Notes: a model not told the origin generated them from the sequence alone. A DNA stretch of 44,187 nucleotides from an uncultured Porphyromonadaceae bacterium (GCA_947643165.1 CANRVB010000021.1:1-44187); one strand, 5' to 3'; positions 19,101 through 26,983 are shown, counted from the first letter of the stretch. Made by a program: numbers and translations.

Positions 19101-20124
19101 CGGACGCCTGTATATAGGAGTGAGCGATGAAGGATATGTGAGAGGGCTGGAGAATGATCTTGCGTTCTTCGGGTCGCATGACAAGATGACACTTGCGCTC
19201 AACAATGCCATTCATTCACATCTCACCTATCTGCCGAATATGTCGGTCTATATACAATATGACTGGGAGAAGTATGATGGCAGGGAGGTGCTTATAGTGG
19301 ATGTGAAACGTGCCCCCAAACCCATATCGCTCGACAATGTGTATTATGAACGTGTTGAGACCTCAACATTCCGTGTCAGAGACGAGAATGTGAAAGAATT
19401 CCTGCGTCAGCGTCTGGCTATGTTGCCGGTTTATGAAACACGCGAAGAACGGCATGATTCACAGGCCACAAAGCTTAAGACGGAAGAAGAGCTCACATCT
19501 GTCGGAGTAGCGCAGGCTCCGGTGCCATTGCGTCAGCCGGATCCGGTAGCGCGGATAGCTACCAGTGTACTGCGCGACAATCGGCTGCACGATTATGAGT
19601 TCTCAGCCGAAGAGCAGCTTCCCACAATCTATGTTTATGTTGATGCCGACGGCAGTTTCGTGGCCCAGGATACCGATGGGTGGATTGAGGCAGACAAGGC
19701 GTTGACCATTGCAATGACCGATACCGACAGCGACCGTTATGTTATGGTTGTCAATACCGCCGGTTTTGCGGCACGCATACCGTCCAGCCAGTTGCTCAAT
19801 GCTTCGAAAGGACGGTTTGCCGGCAACAGCAGTCCGATGTTTGTGTCTCCTGTAGCACTTGGCGACAGTCTGCTCGTTTATTATCGGAATGAAGACGGTA
19901 TGATCGTCAAGCAGGCGTTTACCCCGGAGAGTATACCCCGGTGCGATATGTGGGAACAGGGGGTAAGGATTCTGCCTAAGAGTGCGCAGCCGCTACGATG
20001 TGAGGTGATACGTGGCGATCGCCTGTCCAAGTTCAGGCAGCTTGTGAGAAACGGTCAGAAAATAGGACGTGATAATTCTGAAATCTCATCGGATCTTGAC
20101 AAGTTAATGAGATATCTGTCGTAA
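16138..20124 (+). CDS. Large Schlafen/AlbA_2-domain protein with OB-like domains, unknown function
   Basis: This 1328-residue soluble protein has no signal peptide or membrane segments. The recognisable part is an AlbA_2 (Schlafen-type) domain at about 940-1075: E947-x4-E952 in ETVKTEFKTSL, then GGRLYIGVSDEGYVRG with D997. These three acidic residues are spaced like the E/E/D site of Schlafen tRNA nucleases as I recall it, so nuclease activity is possible but inferred. The N-terminus (1-140), and about 555-720, look like beta-barrel, OB/S1-like segments (GDIVEIVVDG, KGRVIKIDEPNHKLRF, VDDVVRGVITAQ). Middle regions are helical; 1080-1328 is beta-rich. There is no Walker A motif. It is divergent from nadB, followed by DUF3822. 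An RNA-binding or RNA-cleaving role fits the domains, and no defence genes accompany it. Confidence 0.75.
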   Translation: MYYKKGQKFTLPVVGENPGQYIVDLGGKNIGVKKFEFQKGKDRPEVLSVIVDKADEFRTILKQDMAPILSERYVPGAIHDFKVDADMTMTEVPHYKVSEGLGYWIMLFPKPGIKLSKGDMVRCRIGEIKGINLNLEIVGAAEGAFVKPLGIADLFAGGNRRSILRLTAHLRGKPEMARAVAAEASHDYEWIFQAIRGAREVLFNVTLDDLTEATLDYTVTFRNLLAWLLEDSTYLNDFPTSRRLSLRDELARMVSYADDLAVALRIVLAGEQQKYIEDIFSKLRTSGYLYRPESKLRTLMCIVSLNGEWMDSHMTTLIDIIHKGKESVWKAEPFRTAFVNQLQLYIDTNHLRLDMASDVEGPDEIERLDKMIVALAIQQLLRSDYIEDKDVDYTVNRSRLYRYFSFKRSVDRKKMLDKAMRVLPGESFRRDEFGWQHTVDTGKLSAQMLRVDEPEGSTYRYDMPKAALITDGVTIELRSPDDKASYTALPASLTLWSDLKILLSEAPSQEMRNPKTIQQYKRAWKAISSAVFDRQHKPKSDTRTVVSDIRHKPEIGDIVEIVVDGTEGAEQTSYHCTIVDEFYTGDGYVSIRDFNGWKRALPLSAFADSNGNPYKFKGRVIKIDEPNHKLRFNVYTELLSYVLEQVEVDDVVRGVITAQPSGKTGYRYSALTEFGYTVFVDKDSDVHDYYPNGCQVVLRIRDKCNIGPRRGSINAVFAYEEDLPEELRDGAADDLPPVEYESALKVLFQNYTDEQTVEARLLERNRDEDAEAGGMEELLTDEAAAEIMHIIARMGDVETDLTKSYNYFSFARLLARLMENERMEAHYSRRCHVIEILDEFASNGRVDAKELQNSLPDIMAGDALRPEVYKLQMLLALDRHEYDEKVWEMRRSVSNGMLERLGSLVVSYNALDGFKLVDVRRKIREQICELLHLATDIHPTQIAEGRETVKTEFKTSLIYPAGSGMRRDIKTQMQEILTVICGFMNAFGGRLYIGVSDEGYVRGLENDLAFFGSHDKMTLALNNAIHSHLTYLPNMSVYIQYDWEKYDGREVLIVDVKRAPKPISLDNVYYERVETSTFRVRDENVKEFLRQRLAMLPVYETREERHDSQATKLKTEEELTSVGVAQAPVPLRQPDPVARIATSVLRDNRLHDYEFSAEEQLPTIYVYVDADGSFVAQDTDGWIEADKALTIAMTDTDSDRYVMVVNTAGFAARIPSSQLLNASKGRFAGNSSPMFVSPVALGDSLLVYYRNEDGMIVKQAFTPESIPRCDMWEQGVRILPKSAQPLRCEVIRGDRLSKFRQLVRNGQKIGRDNSEISSDLDKLMRYLS

Positions 20125-20173
20125 ACGGAGCTAAGATTGCGAAGTTTTTATTCCGATTGTTTACGGAATTTTA

Positions 20174-20181
20174 TAATTTTG
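20174..20181 (+). promoter_or_regulatory. Possible -7 element for DUF3822-rsmD (TAATTTTG)
   Basis: TAATTTTG ends only 9 nt before the ATG at 20191, which would make the transcript almost leaderless. No canonical -33 element is seen. It supports the start at 20191 instead of the open frame further upstream. Confidence 0.4.
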
Positions 20182-20190
20182 CAACTATAT

Positions 20191-21015
20191 ATGTTACATG
20201 CTTCACTCGACAAGGATCTGATACCGCAGTCCGATCTGTGGACTATGGCGTTTGGTATATCGTCAAGCGCCATTGACGTCGTATTATTCCCTCCGGTCAG
20301 AAGCGAGCCTGTGATACACCGTACAGTTCCGCTGGATATGACAGCTGATGAATGTCGGGCTGTTGAAGAGGCGGTATACGACAATCCGTTGCTTTTAAGC
20401 GAGTTCAAAGATATCAGGTGTTCACTTCCGGGCGGGCGCTTTATGATTCTTCCGCCGGAAGTGGCCACCGACAGAAAGCTTGTCGATCGGATGTTTCGCC
20501 TTGAGCATCCTGATGCCACTGGTGTAGAGCCTGTCGTGCTTGATACTGCGGCGTCGAATGCGGTTGTAGTGGCAGGAGTATCGCCTGAACTGTATGGATT
20601 TTTACGGCGTTCATTCTATCGTGTGCGGTTTACCCACCCGTTGGTTCCGTTGATTGACAGTTTATGCCGGCAGGGCAGCGATTCTGCTTCAATGCTTGTA
20701 CGGGTCACTCCCGACAGTGTGGATGTGGTGGCAGTGGAAGGCAGGAGGCTGCTTATGGCCAACACTTTCAGGATAACAGCTCCGATAGATGCCGCGTACT
20801 ACGTGATGGCCGGCAGAAAGAGCCTTGGCCTGGATACTTCTGTACCTTTGCGTATAGCCGGTCAGGTGGATTTGAGGCGACAGGTGGCTGACATACTTCG
20901 TCCGTATCTGGCTGATCTTTCCGATTATTCAATGCCTCCACGACTGTGGCAGGCCGGTACGGCAGCACTTACCGCACCGCTTCATCTTATATTACTCCAT
21001 CCGTCATGCGTATAA
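20191..21015 (+). CDS. DUF3822 family protein
   Basis: This 274-residue Bacteroidetes protein of unknown function belongs to a family often seen directly before rsmD. It resembles a duplicated actin-like or ASKHA-type beta-alpha fold in its strand pattern, but I see no catalytic motif I can name. Features are a Trp near residue 16, the segment VPLDMTADECRAVEEAVYDNPLL, and a C-terminal half with beta strands around VRVTPDSVDVVAVEG. The open frame extends to a TTG at 20137, but the promoter-like element at 20174-20181 and the ATG at 20191 favour the shorter form. It overlaps rsmD by 10 nt, which implies translational coupling. Confidence 0.8.
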   Translation: MLHASLDKDLIPQSDLWTMAFGISSSAIDVVLFPPVRSEPVIHRTVPLDMTADECRAVEEAVYDNPLLLSEFKDIRCSLPGGRFMILPPEVATDRKLVDRMFRLEHPDATGVEPVVLDTAASNAVVVAGVSPELYGFLRRSFYRVRFTHPLVPLIDSLCRQGSDSASMLVRVTPDSVDVVAVEGRRLLMANTFRITAPIDAAYYVMAGRKSLGLDTSVPLRIAGQVDLRRQVADILRPYLADLSDYSMPPRLWQAGTAALTAPLHLILLHPSCV

Positions 21016-21545
21016 TAAGAGGTAAATACGGACGTCGCCGTTTCGACGTGCCGACAAATATAACAGCCCGTCCAACTACAGATTTCGCACGTGAGAACAT
21101 ATTCAACGTGATCGAAAATATCATAGATATAGACGGCATAAAGGCGCTTGATCTGTTTGCAGGTACAGGTGCCGTCTCCATAGAATTGCTGTCGCGTGGA
21201 GCCGCTCATGTCACATCGGTGGAGAAGGCCGCGACCCAAGCCCGTTTTATCGACAAGACTATCAAGACGCTTGGCGATGAGAATCATACTCTTGTGCGTG
21301 GAGATGCATTGAGATATATAGCATCATCACCGGCAAAGTTTGATTTCATTTTTGCCGATCCTCCTTATGATATGCCAGGATTCGGAGAGATTCCGGCAAA
21401 AATACTCGGATCGGGTATGCTTGCGCCAGGAGCCTTGTTTGTGATGGAACATTCCTCGAAATTTGATTTTGCCGATCTTCCTGGATTTATGGAACATCGC
21501 TCTTATGGTTCGGTCAATTTCTCTCTGTTCAGGATGGCCGAATGA
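21006..21545 (+). CDS. rsmD: 16S rRNA (guanine966-N2)-methyltransferase
   Basis: RsmD methylates G966 of 16S rRNA in the 30S subunit with S-adenosylmethionine. The 179-residue protein starts MRIIRGKYGRRRFDVP, with the family's N-terminal RxIxGxxxGRxL-like block. It has the SAM-binding motif DLFAGTGAVSIE (49-60) and the N6/N2-methyltransferase signature DPPY (118-121). The frame is open to 20946, but homology begins at ATG 21006, which overlaps the DUF3822 stop by 10 nt. The product is cytoplasmic. Confidence 0.95.
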   Translation: MRIIRGKYGRRRFDVPTNITARPTTDFARENIFNVIENIIDIDGIKALDLFAGTGAVSIELLSRGAAHVTSVEKAATQARFIDKTIKTLGDENHTLVRGDALRYIASSPAKFDFIFADPPYDMPGFGEIPAKILGSGMLAPGALFVMEHSSKFDFADLPGFMEHRSYGSVNFSLFRMAE

Positions 21546-21581
21546 CCTCAGACCTCTTTTGTTTAACCAAAAATATGTGCT

Positions 21582-21965
21582 ATGTACCAACGACAAGTTA
21601 CATTTAGCGAAGCGATAGTAAGAGCTATCCAGGCCAACTATTGCAATTTCAGCGGACGCGCATCACGTTCGGAATTCTGGTGGTTTATGTTGTTCCTGTT
21701 CATTGTGCAGGTGTGCCTCAACTGTCTGACACTGATTGTAGGTTCGACTGTCGGATCTATACTGTCGGGCCTTGTCGGCTTGCTCCTGTTGTTGCCCGAT
21801 CTCGGCGTGATGGCCCGTCGACTGCATGATGTAGGTCGCAGCGCATGGTGGCTTCTGCTCATGCTGACTGGTATCGGTACGATCGTGCTGATAGTATGGT
21901 GGTGTATGGACAGCACCCCTGGTGCCAATGAATATGGTGATCAGCCCAATATGGTGACCAGATAA
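21582..21965 (+). CDS. DUF805 family inner-membrane protein
   Basis: This 127-residue membrane protein of the YhaH/DUF805 type has the soluble start FSEAIVRAIQANYCNFSGRASRSEFWWF, then about three hydrophobic helices (about 33-55, 57-75 and 87-107). The conserved ARRLHDVGRSAWWLLL lies at 78-93, and the C-terminus ends in CMDSTPGANEYG-type sequence typical of the family. The function is unknown; DUF805 proteins have been treated as small transporters or envelope proteins without proof. It lies 36 nt after rsmD with a terminator immediately downstream, so it may be the last gene of the DUF3822-rsmD unit. Confidence 0.9.
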   Translation: MYQRQVTFSEAIVRAIQANYCNFSGRASRSEFWWFMLFLFIVQVCLNCLTLIVGSTVGSILSGLVGLLLLLPDLGVMARRLHDVGRSAWWLLLMLTGIGTIVLIVWWCMDSTPGANEYGDQPNMVTR

Positions 21966-21984
21966 GATACGGAGTAAAATATAG

Positions 21985-22034
21985 GGCCGGTTGCGTAGGA
22001 TGGCATGCCAAAACTTACGTTACCGGCCTTTTTT
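21985..22034 (+). terminator. Terminator after the DUF805 gene
   Basis: GGCCGGT-xx-CGTA (21985-21997) pairs with TACG-xx-ACCGGCC (22017-22028), with an inner GGCATGCC palindrome, followed by six T. Confidence 0.85.
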
Positions 22035-22044
22035 ATGCCGTTGT

Positions 22045-22075
22045 ATTGTCAATTGTAAATTTATGTTTATATTTG
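22045..22075 (+). promoter_or_regulatory. Promoter of the GH20 gene (ATTG-N19-TATATTTG)
   Basis: ATTG at 22045-22048 and TATATTTG at 22068-22075, 19 nt apart, 60 nt before the ATG. Confidence 0.65.
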
Positions 22076-22134
22076 CAACTAATTAGTTATTTGCATCATA
22101 ATCCGACAATACTAATCTATATATCAATCATACC

Positions 22135-23814
22135 ATGATCAAAAAATTACTGTTACTACTTGCTATTGTTTTCATGGCCAATGTGTCCATGCAGGCTGAG
22201 CAGTTTGTGAACCTTACCCCGGCTCCGGCTAAAATGAATGTGGGTGATGGCGAGTTTGTCATACCTCAGGGCATGAAGATATCAATGCGCGGCCTTACCC
22301 CTGAGATGCAGACTGTTGTATCGAGATTCGTGCGCGATTTCAATGCCGCTACAGGTCTGGGCATACGTACCGCAAAAGATGGCCAGATGGTGATAGGCTC
22401 GGATCTGGGAATAGCCCCGGAGGGTTACAATCTTGATGTCGATTCCAAAGGTATAAAGCTGATAGCCGCCACTCCGTCAGGACTCTATTATGGTCTGCAG
22501 ACTATAAAGAAGATACTCCCGCCCAATGTGATGGCCGGACAGCTTCCTAAGAAGCGCGTTGAGTACGTGCTCCCCGAATTGTCGATAGAAGATGAGCCTG
22601 CCTATAGCTACCGTGGATTTATGCTCGATGTGAGCCGCCACTTCTTCACTACCGACGAGATCAAGCGTATGCTTGACGTGATGAGCTATTACAAGCTCAA
22701 TCGTTTCCACTGGCATCTCACAGATGACCAGGGCTGGCGTCTTCCTATGGAGGAATATCCTCTGCTGACTACTGTGGGTGCAACCGCTCCCGACGTGCGT
22801 ATAACCGATCGCAAGGAAAAGAAACAGTATATGGCCGGCAAACCTTATGGCCCCTACAGCTACACACGTCAGGACCTTAAGGATATTGTAGACTATGCTG
22901 CAGAACGACATATAGAAGTGGTGCCCGAGGTCGATATGCCCGGTCATTTTGTAGCCGCGTTGACAGCTTATCCGGAGTTCAGCTGTGATCCTAAGGCTGA
23001 ACGCAAGGTGTGGTGCGATCCGGGTGTATCGCGCGATGTGCTCAACGTAGCAGATACCGCAGCCGTTCATTTTGCTGAAAAGATCATCGACGAGCTTGCC
23101 GAGATATTCCCCTATCCATATATACACATAGGCGGAGACGAGTGTCCTACCGAAGCGTGGGAAGCTAATGCCCAGTGTCAGGAGCTTATGAAGCAGGAAG
23201 GTATGACCAATCCTCGTCAGCTTCAGAGTCGGTTTATACGTCAGATGGCTGACAGAGCGGCTACCCATGGCAAGCATCTTTATCTGTGGAATGAGGCTTT
23301 GACCGAAAAGGGTGCCGATTCTACCATGCTTCGCGATATAGAAGCTTCGATATTCGCCTGGTATCCGGCTGATGATGCTGTAAAAATGGCTACAGCCAAC
23401 CAGCTGCCTACAGTTTACACTCCCTTTGGTCCGTATTACATAAACCGTCGGCAGACAAAAGACTCTGCTCCCGGTGCCGGTCCTGGCAATGATGACGTTA
23501 AGCGCACTTATACCACCGTGCCTTTCTCTACAGCCGTTCCCGGTAGCGAGGAGTATCTGATGGGTATACAAGGTACATTCTGGACAGAGCATGTCAGCGA
23601 TCCGGAGTATATGGAGTTCCTGGCTCTTCCACGCCTGCTGGCCATAGCCGAGGCTGCATGGACTCCGCAAGATCGTAAGGATTTCGCTGATTTCCAGAAG
23701 CGAATGACAGCCGATGCCGAACTCCTTGATCTTGGAGGCTACAAATACACTCGCCTCTATATGCTTTATCCTGTGGGCAAGTCCATAGGACCCGATGTGA
23801 TCGGCGAAGAGTGA
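22135..23814 (+). CDS. Beta-N-acetylhexosaminidase, GH20
   Basis: This exo-enzyme releases terminal beta-linked GlcNAc or GalNAc by substrate-assisted catalysis. The 559-residue protein begins with a signal peptide (MIKKLLLLLAIVFMANVSMQA, cleavage near residue 21), then a GH20b beta/alpha N-terminal domain to about 150. The TIM barrel from YRGFMLDVSRHFF has the catalytic D335-E336 pair in HIGGDECPTEAW, with the aspartate orienting the N-acetyl group and the glutamate as acid. Lack of a lipobox suggests a periplasmic protein. It stands alone behind its own promoter and is not part of a SusCD locus here. With the GH89 and sulfatase genes of this window it suggests use of host mucin or glycosaminoglycan sugars, although peptidoglycan or N-glycan GlcNAc is equally possible. 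Confidence 0.95.
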   Translation: MIKKLLLLLAIVFMANVSMQAEQFVNLTPAPAKMNVGDGEFVIPQGMKISMRGLTPEMQTVVSRFVRDFNAATGLGIRTAKDGQMVIGSDLGIAPEGYNLDVDSKGIKLIAATPSGLYYGLQTIKKILPPNVMAGQLPKKRVEYVLPELSIEDEPAYSYRGFMLDVSRHFFTTDEIKRMLDVMSYYKLNRFHWHLTDDQGWRLPMEEYPLLTTVGATAPDVRITDRKEKKQYMAGKPYGPYSYTRQDLKDIVDYAAERHIEVVPEVDMPGHFVAALTAYPEFSCDPKAERKVWCDPGVSRDVLNVADTAAVHFAEKIIDELAEIFPYPYIHIGGDECPTEAWEANAQCQELMKQEGMTNPRQLQSRFIRQMADRAATHGKHLYLWNEALTEKGADSTMLRDIEASIFAWYPADDAVKMATANQLPTVYTPFGPYYINRRQTKDSAPGAGPGNDDVKRTYTTVPFSTAVPGSEEYLMGIQGTFWTEHVSDPEYMEFLALPRLLAIAEAAWTPQDRKDFADFQKRMTADAELLDLGGYKYTRLYMLYPVGKSIGPDVIGEE

Positions 23815-23836
23815 TATTGTCTGGCGATAATAAATT

Positions 23837-23890
23837 ACATAAAAATTAAGATCTCCATTGTAGCTACAATGGAGATCTTAATTTTTATGT
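23837..23890. terminator. 54-bp perfect palindrome, bidirectional terminator
   Basis: Both halves are exact reverse complements with no spacer, centred between 23863 and 23864 on GTAGCTAC. The outer parts are A/T runs, so each strand ends with a T stretch. It lies 22 nt after the GH20 stop and 24 nt beyond the SRP RNA terminator, and would end both transcripts. Confidence 0.8.
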
Positions 23891-23914
23891 CTATCGGTTG
23901 ATATTTTCTGCAAT

Positions 23915-24018
23915 AAAAAAGGGTAAGCTATCTACATCGCACCGCTCAACCCGGTACCGCTGCTTCGATCAAGACCTGACGGAGTTCCCGGGGAGCTAGT
24001 CGTGTAGGACTTACCCTC
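23915..24018 (-). ncRNA. ffs: Signal recognition particle RNA (4.5S type)
   Basis: On the minus strand a roughly 100-nt RNA folds as one long hairpin. GGGTAAG at the 5' end pairs with CTTACCC at the 3' end (24010-24016 with 23921-23927), and TCCTACA pairs with TGTAGAT. The apex carries the conserved domain IV core GTCAGGTC...GAAGCAGC, the binding site for the Ffh M domain. There is no Alu domain, as in other short bacterial SRP RNAs. Six T (23915-23920 complement) follow, and a strong promoter lies at 24021-24052. It recruits Ffh/FtsY to target nascent membrane proteins. It follows the dehydrogenase gene on the same strand but has its own promoter. Confidence 0.92.
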
Positions 24019-24020
24019 TG

Positions 24021-24052
24021 CAAAGGTACGCACTCTTTTTGGACTGTGCAAT
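24021..24052 (-). promoter_or_regulatory. Promoter of SRP RNA (ATTG-N20-TACCTTTG)
   Basis: On the minus strand ATTG (24049-24052), 20 nt and TACCTTTG (24021-24028). The context GTGCGTACCTTTGCA is identical to that before tRNA-Pro, and TTGCAC at -33 is shared too. Confidence 0.82.
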
Positions 24053-24080
24053 ATCTGGCGTAACTTTTTTTTGTTGACGA

Positions 24081-26867
24081 TCACGCAGTGGTCTCGTCAA
24101 CAAGGTATACTATCGATTCGTAAGGCCGGTCTATTGTATCGTTCATAGATATCTCGCAGGTGCGTGCAAGCGAGTAATATCCATCGTATTGAGTGTTTTC
24201 GATTTCATGGCGTTCCTGGGCGGTGGCGCTGCGTGCCACTTCTGGAAATATGAATCCACGGTCACCGGCAGCTCCGCAACAGTAACAATTGACAGGAATG
24301 TCCACTTTATCAGCACACTGTTCAGCAACATGCTTCATTGTATCCTGAAGGCCGAGCAGGCGTGAGGCGCAGGTTGGATGGAGCAGAACACGCTTCTTGC
24401 GACGGACTATACTTAGGCGTGGCATAACATAATCCGACAGCCACTCGGTTATGTCAATTATCCTCAACTTGGCATATCTGGTTTTGTTTATCTCGGAGAG
24501 AACATGCTCCATTGATCTTAGCATCGTGTGCGTGCACGATGTGGTATCGCAGAAAATTGGTATGCGTCCGTTATCGCTCAGTTCATAGAAACGTTCCACA
24601 GTCTTGTTGGCCACTATGGCCTGCCCGTCAGGATCGCCTTTGTGCTGCCATATCTGGGAGCAGCAAAGTCCGTGCATCTCCTTTGGCAATGATACTTTCA
24701 GTCCGGCTTTCGAGGCCACACGCATAATTGTGGTGATCAGGTCGTCTTTGCCCGTAGTTGAACCGCCAAAAATGCGCGTCACGCAGGCTGGAAAATAAAT
24801 AAAATCAGGATCGGGTACCGATAGCCAATGCAGTCGTTCGGGATAGGGGAAATGCTTTGACCAGTGTGGTACCTGATTGTAGAGCTTGTGCATGAAATCG
24901 GAGGCCCAGATCAGTGGGTATGGTGAGATGACCTTTTCGGTAGCTACAGCTACACGAAGTATGCCGCGGATGGCCGATTCGACTGTTCCATAGTCGGCCG
25001 CACTTTTCGACATGATCCTTTCGTATAGCCGTGGATCGGTTCTCTCTCTGATACAGTCGGTAACGACTCCGGTTGATATATGCATAGGGCAGGGCATCTG
25101 ACAGGATTCGTCAGCACAACAGGTTTCCTCGCCCATATAGCGATACTGTTTTCGCAGATCCTCGCGGCCTGTTTCTTTGATTATACGCAGTGCCTGTAGG
25201 CGTTGACGTGGAGTGAGTGTTATATCACGTGTAGGACATACATGTTCGCAGTAGCCACATTCCATACACTTGTCGGCTTCAGCATAGCCGAGATCTTTGC
25301 CGAATAGGGGCATCTGCTTCATCGGACCCATGAAGCAGTCGGGATCGCTGTTTATTATTACTCCTGGATTGAGTATATTGTCGGGGTCGGCCAGATGCTT
25401 CAGCTTGACCATGAGCCGGTATATATCCTCGCCCCACTCTTTGCTGACAAAAGGAGCTATGGCGCGTCCTGTGCCGTGTTCACCTTTTAACGATCCGTCA
25501 AGCGAGAGGACGTGATCAACAAAGTCATCCATGAAGTTCTTGAACCGCAGTGTCTCCGATTCGTTTGTCATGGTCGACGTGAGCATAGGATGCATATTAC
25601 CATCACGTGCGTGACCGAATATAGCTCCGTTGTAGTCGTATTTTTTGAATAAAGTCTGGATGCCGTCGACAAGCTCAGCAAGATCTCCTACAGGCGCTGC
25701 TACATCCTCGAGAATGACAGTAGCGCCGGGAACCCTGGCTCCTGCTACGCATGGAAATATGCCGTCGCGCATCTTCCAGAGAGCGGCTCTCTGTGCCACG
25801 GTGTGAGTGAACGGTTCCATGCGTGTGAGTTTGGCCAGATGGCTTATCTCCGGGGTGAGTTTCTGAGTCAGTTCAGCCATTTCCTCGGGCGATCCGGCAC
25901 CATAGTCTATCAGCATTGCGGTAGTCCCTGGATTCATGTCGTTGGCCTTTCCCATGTAGCTTGCCAGCGATGCATAATCCATCAGCTCGACAGCCAGTGC
26001 TCCGCTCTCGCCAAGCCATGCTGCTGTAGCCGCGGCAGAGGTGACATCGGGAAAATATAGCAGGGAACTGCTATACACGCTGTAAAGCGGCAGTGTATTC
26101 AGTTCGCCTGATATGATATATGCCAGAGTGCCCTCGCTGCCTATTAGCGCATGGGTGAATATATCCATCGGATTGTCGAAATCAACAAATGAGTTCATTG
26201 CGTATCCGGTGACGTTTTTGATCTTGTATTTGCGTTCTATGCGCGATTTCATCTCGTTGTCGTGCATTATAGTGTCGCGTATCTCTATCAGGCCTCTGCA
26301 GAGTTCACGCTCTTGATCCTCAAAGCGCTTGCGGTCGGCACTCTTTGCGCTGTCATATGTGTTGCCGTTGGCAAGCATGAATTCAAGCGCACTCAGAGTG
26401 TGGTATGAGTTGTGGCTCACTCCGGCCTGCATGCCGCTTGAGTTGTTCGACAGGATGCCTCCCATCATTGCGGCCGACGAGCTTGCCGGATCCGGACCGA
26501 TATGTGTGTGGTGAGGATTCAGATAAGCATTTATCTGATCGGCCGTTATGCCTGGTTCAAACCAGATCCGTTTACCATTGTCTATGATGCGGTAGCGTTT
26601 CCAATCGGTGCGGAGCTCGCATATTATACCGCTATTCACTGTCTGTCCCGATAGGGAAGTGCCGCCTGTTCGGAAAGTTATGCCTACGCTATGTTTCCGC
26701 GCGATGTGCATCAGCCGTCGTATTTCATCAATGGTGCGCGGTCGTACCACTGCTGTCGGAACAATATTGAAGTAAGATGCGTCGCGTGCGTATATCTCGC
26801 GTCGCAGATCATCGGAAAATAGCCTGTCGCTGCCGAAAACGCTACTGAGTTCGCTGATTAGATCCAT
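24081..26867 (-). CDS. FAD- and Fe-S-containing D-2-hydroxyacid (D-lactate type) dehydrogenase
   Basis: This 928-residue fusion oxidises a D-2-hydroxyacid, most likely D-lactate or D-2-hydroxyglutarate, and hands electrons onward. Order of domains: FAD-binding type 4 (about 30-200, FRTGGTSLSGQ and GPDPASSSAAMMGGILSNNSSG split over the region), FAD-linked oxidase C-terminal (about 250-510, with GHARDGNMHP and GEHGTGRA), a ferredoxin-like part at about 530-600 with CMECGYCEHVCP and CCADESCQMPCP, and two CCG cysteine-rich domains (HGLCCSQIW near 732 and CYCCGAAGDRG near 859). The start is set at ATG 26867, because the frame upstream only offers a TTG. No transmembrane helix is seen, so a peripheral membrane or cytosolic location is likely. 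It faces the cobalamin riboswitch divergently. The exact substrate is not settled by sequence. Confidence 0.9.
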   Translation of the reverse strand: MDLISELSSVFGSDRLFSDDLRREIYARDASYFNIVPTAVVRPRTIDEIRRLMHIARKHSVGITFRTGGTSLSGQTVNSGIICELRTDWKRYRIIDNGKRIWFEPGITADQINAYLNPHHTHIGPDPASSSAAMMGGILSNNSSGMQAGVSHNSYHTLSALEFMLANGNTYDSAKSADRKRFEDQERELCRGLIEIRDTIMHDNEMKSRIERKYKIKNVTGYAMNSFVDFDNPMDIFTHALIGSEGTLAYIISGELNTLPLYSVYSSSLLYFPDVTSAAATAAWLGESGALAVELMDYASLASYMGKANDMNPGTTAMLIDYGAGSPEEMAELTQKLTPEISHLAKLTRMEPFTHTVAQRAALWKMRDGIFPCVAGARVPGATVILEDVAAPVGDLAELVDGIQTLFKKYDYNGAIFGHARDGNMHPMLTSTMTNESETLRFKNFMDDFVDHVLSLDGSLKGEHGTGRAIAPFVSKEWGEDIYRLMVKLKHLADPDNILNPGVIINSDPDCFMGPMKQMPLFGKDLGYAEADKCMECGYCEHVCPTRDITLTPRQRLQALRIIKETGREDLRKQYRYMGEETCCADESCQMPCPMHISTGVVTDCIRERTDPRLYERIMSKSAADYGTVESAIRGILRVAVATEKVISPYPLIWASDFMHKLYNQVPHWSKHFPYPERLHWLSVPDPDFIYFPACVTRIFGGSTTGKDDLITTIMRVASKAGLKVSLPKEMHGLCCSQIWQHKGDPDGQAIVANKTVERFYELSDNGRIPIFCDTTSCTHTMLRSMEHVLSEINKTRYAKLRIIDITEWLSDYVMPRLSIVRRKKRVLLHPTCASRLLGLQDTMKHVAEQCADKVDIPVNCYCCGAAGDRGFIFPEVARSATAQERHEIENTQYDGYYSLARTCEISMNDTIDRPYESIVYLVDETTA

Positions 26868-26983
26868 AGTCAAAGTAAGCTGAAAGATGCAGGATAAAGA
26901 GATGTGTAATTAGATAACGCGTTCACACAAAATATGGGTCTGTGTGATGCGCATTATTTAACAAGAAAACATGTGACGCATAA

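Noticed and set aside
16138..21965. A defence island around the Schlafen-domain gene
   Set aside because: Neighbours are nadB, DUF3822, rsmD and DUF805; no toxin, restriction, phage or transposon gene is present.
22477..23670. A 397-residue open frame antisense to the GH20 gene
   Set aside because: The plus-strand frame has signal peptide, fold and catalytic motif; the antisense frame has no recognisable domain and follows from codon bias.
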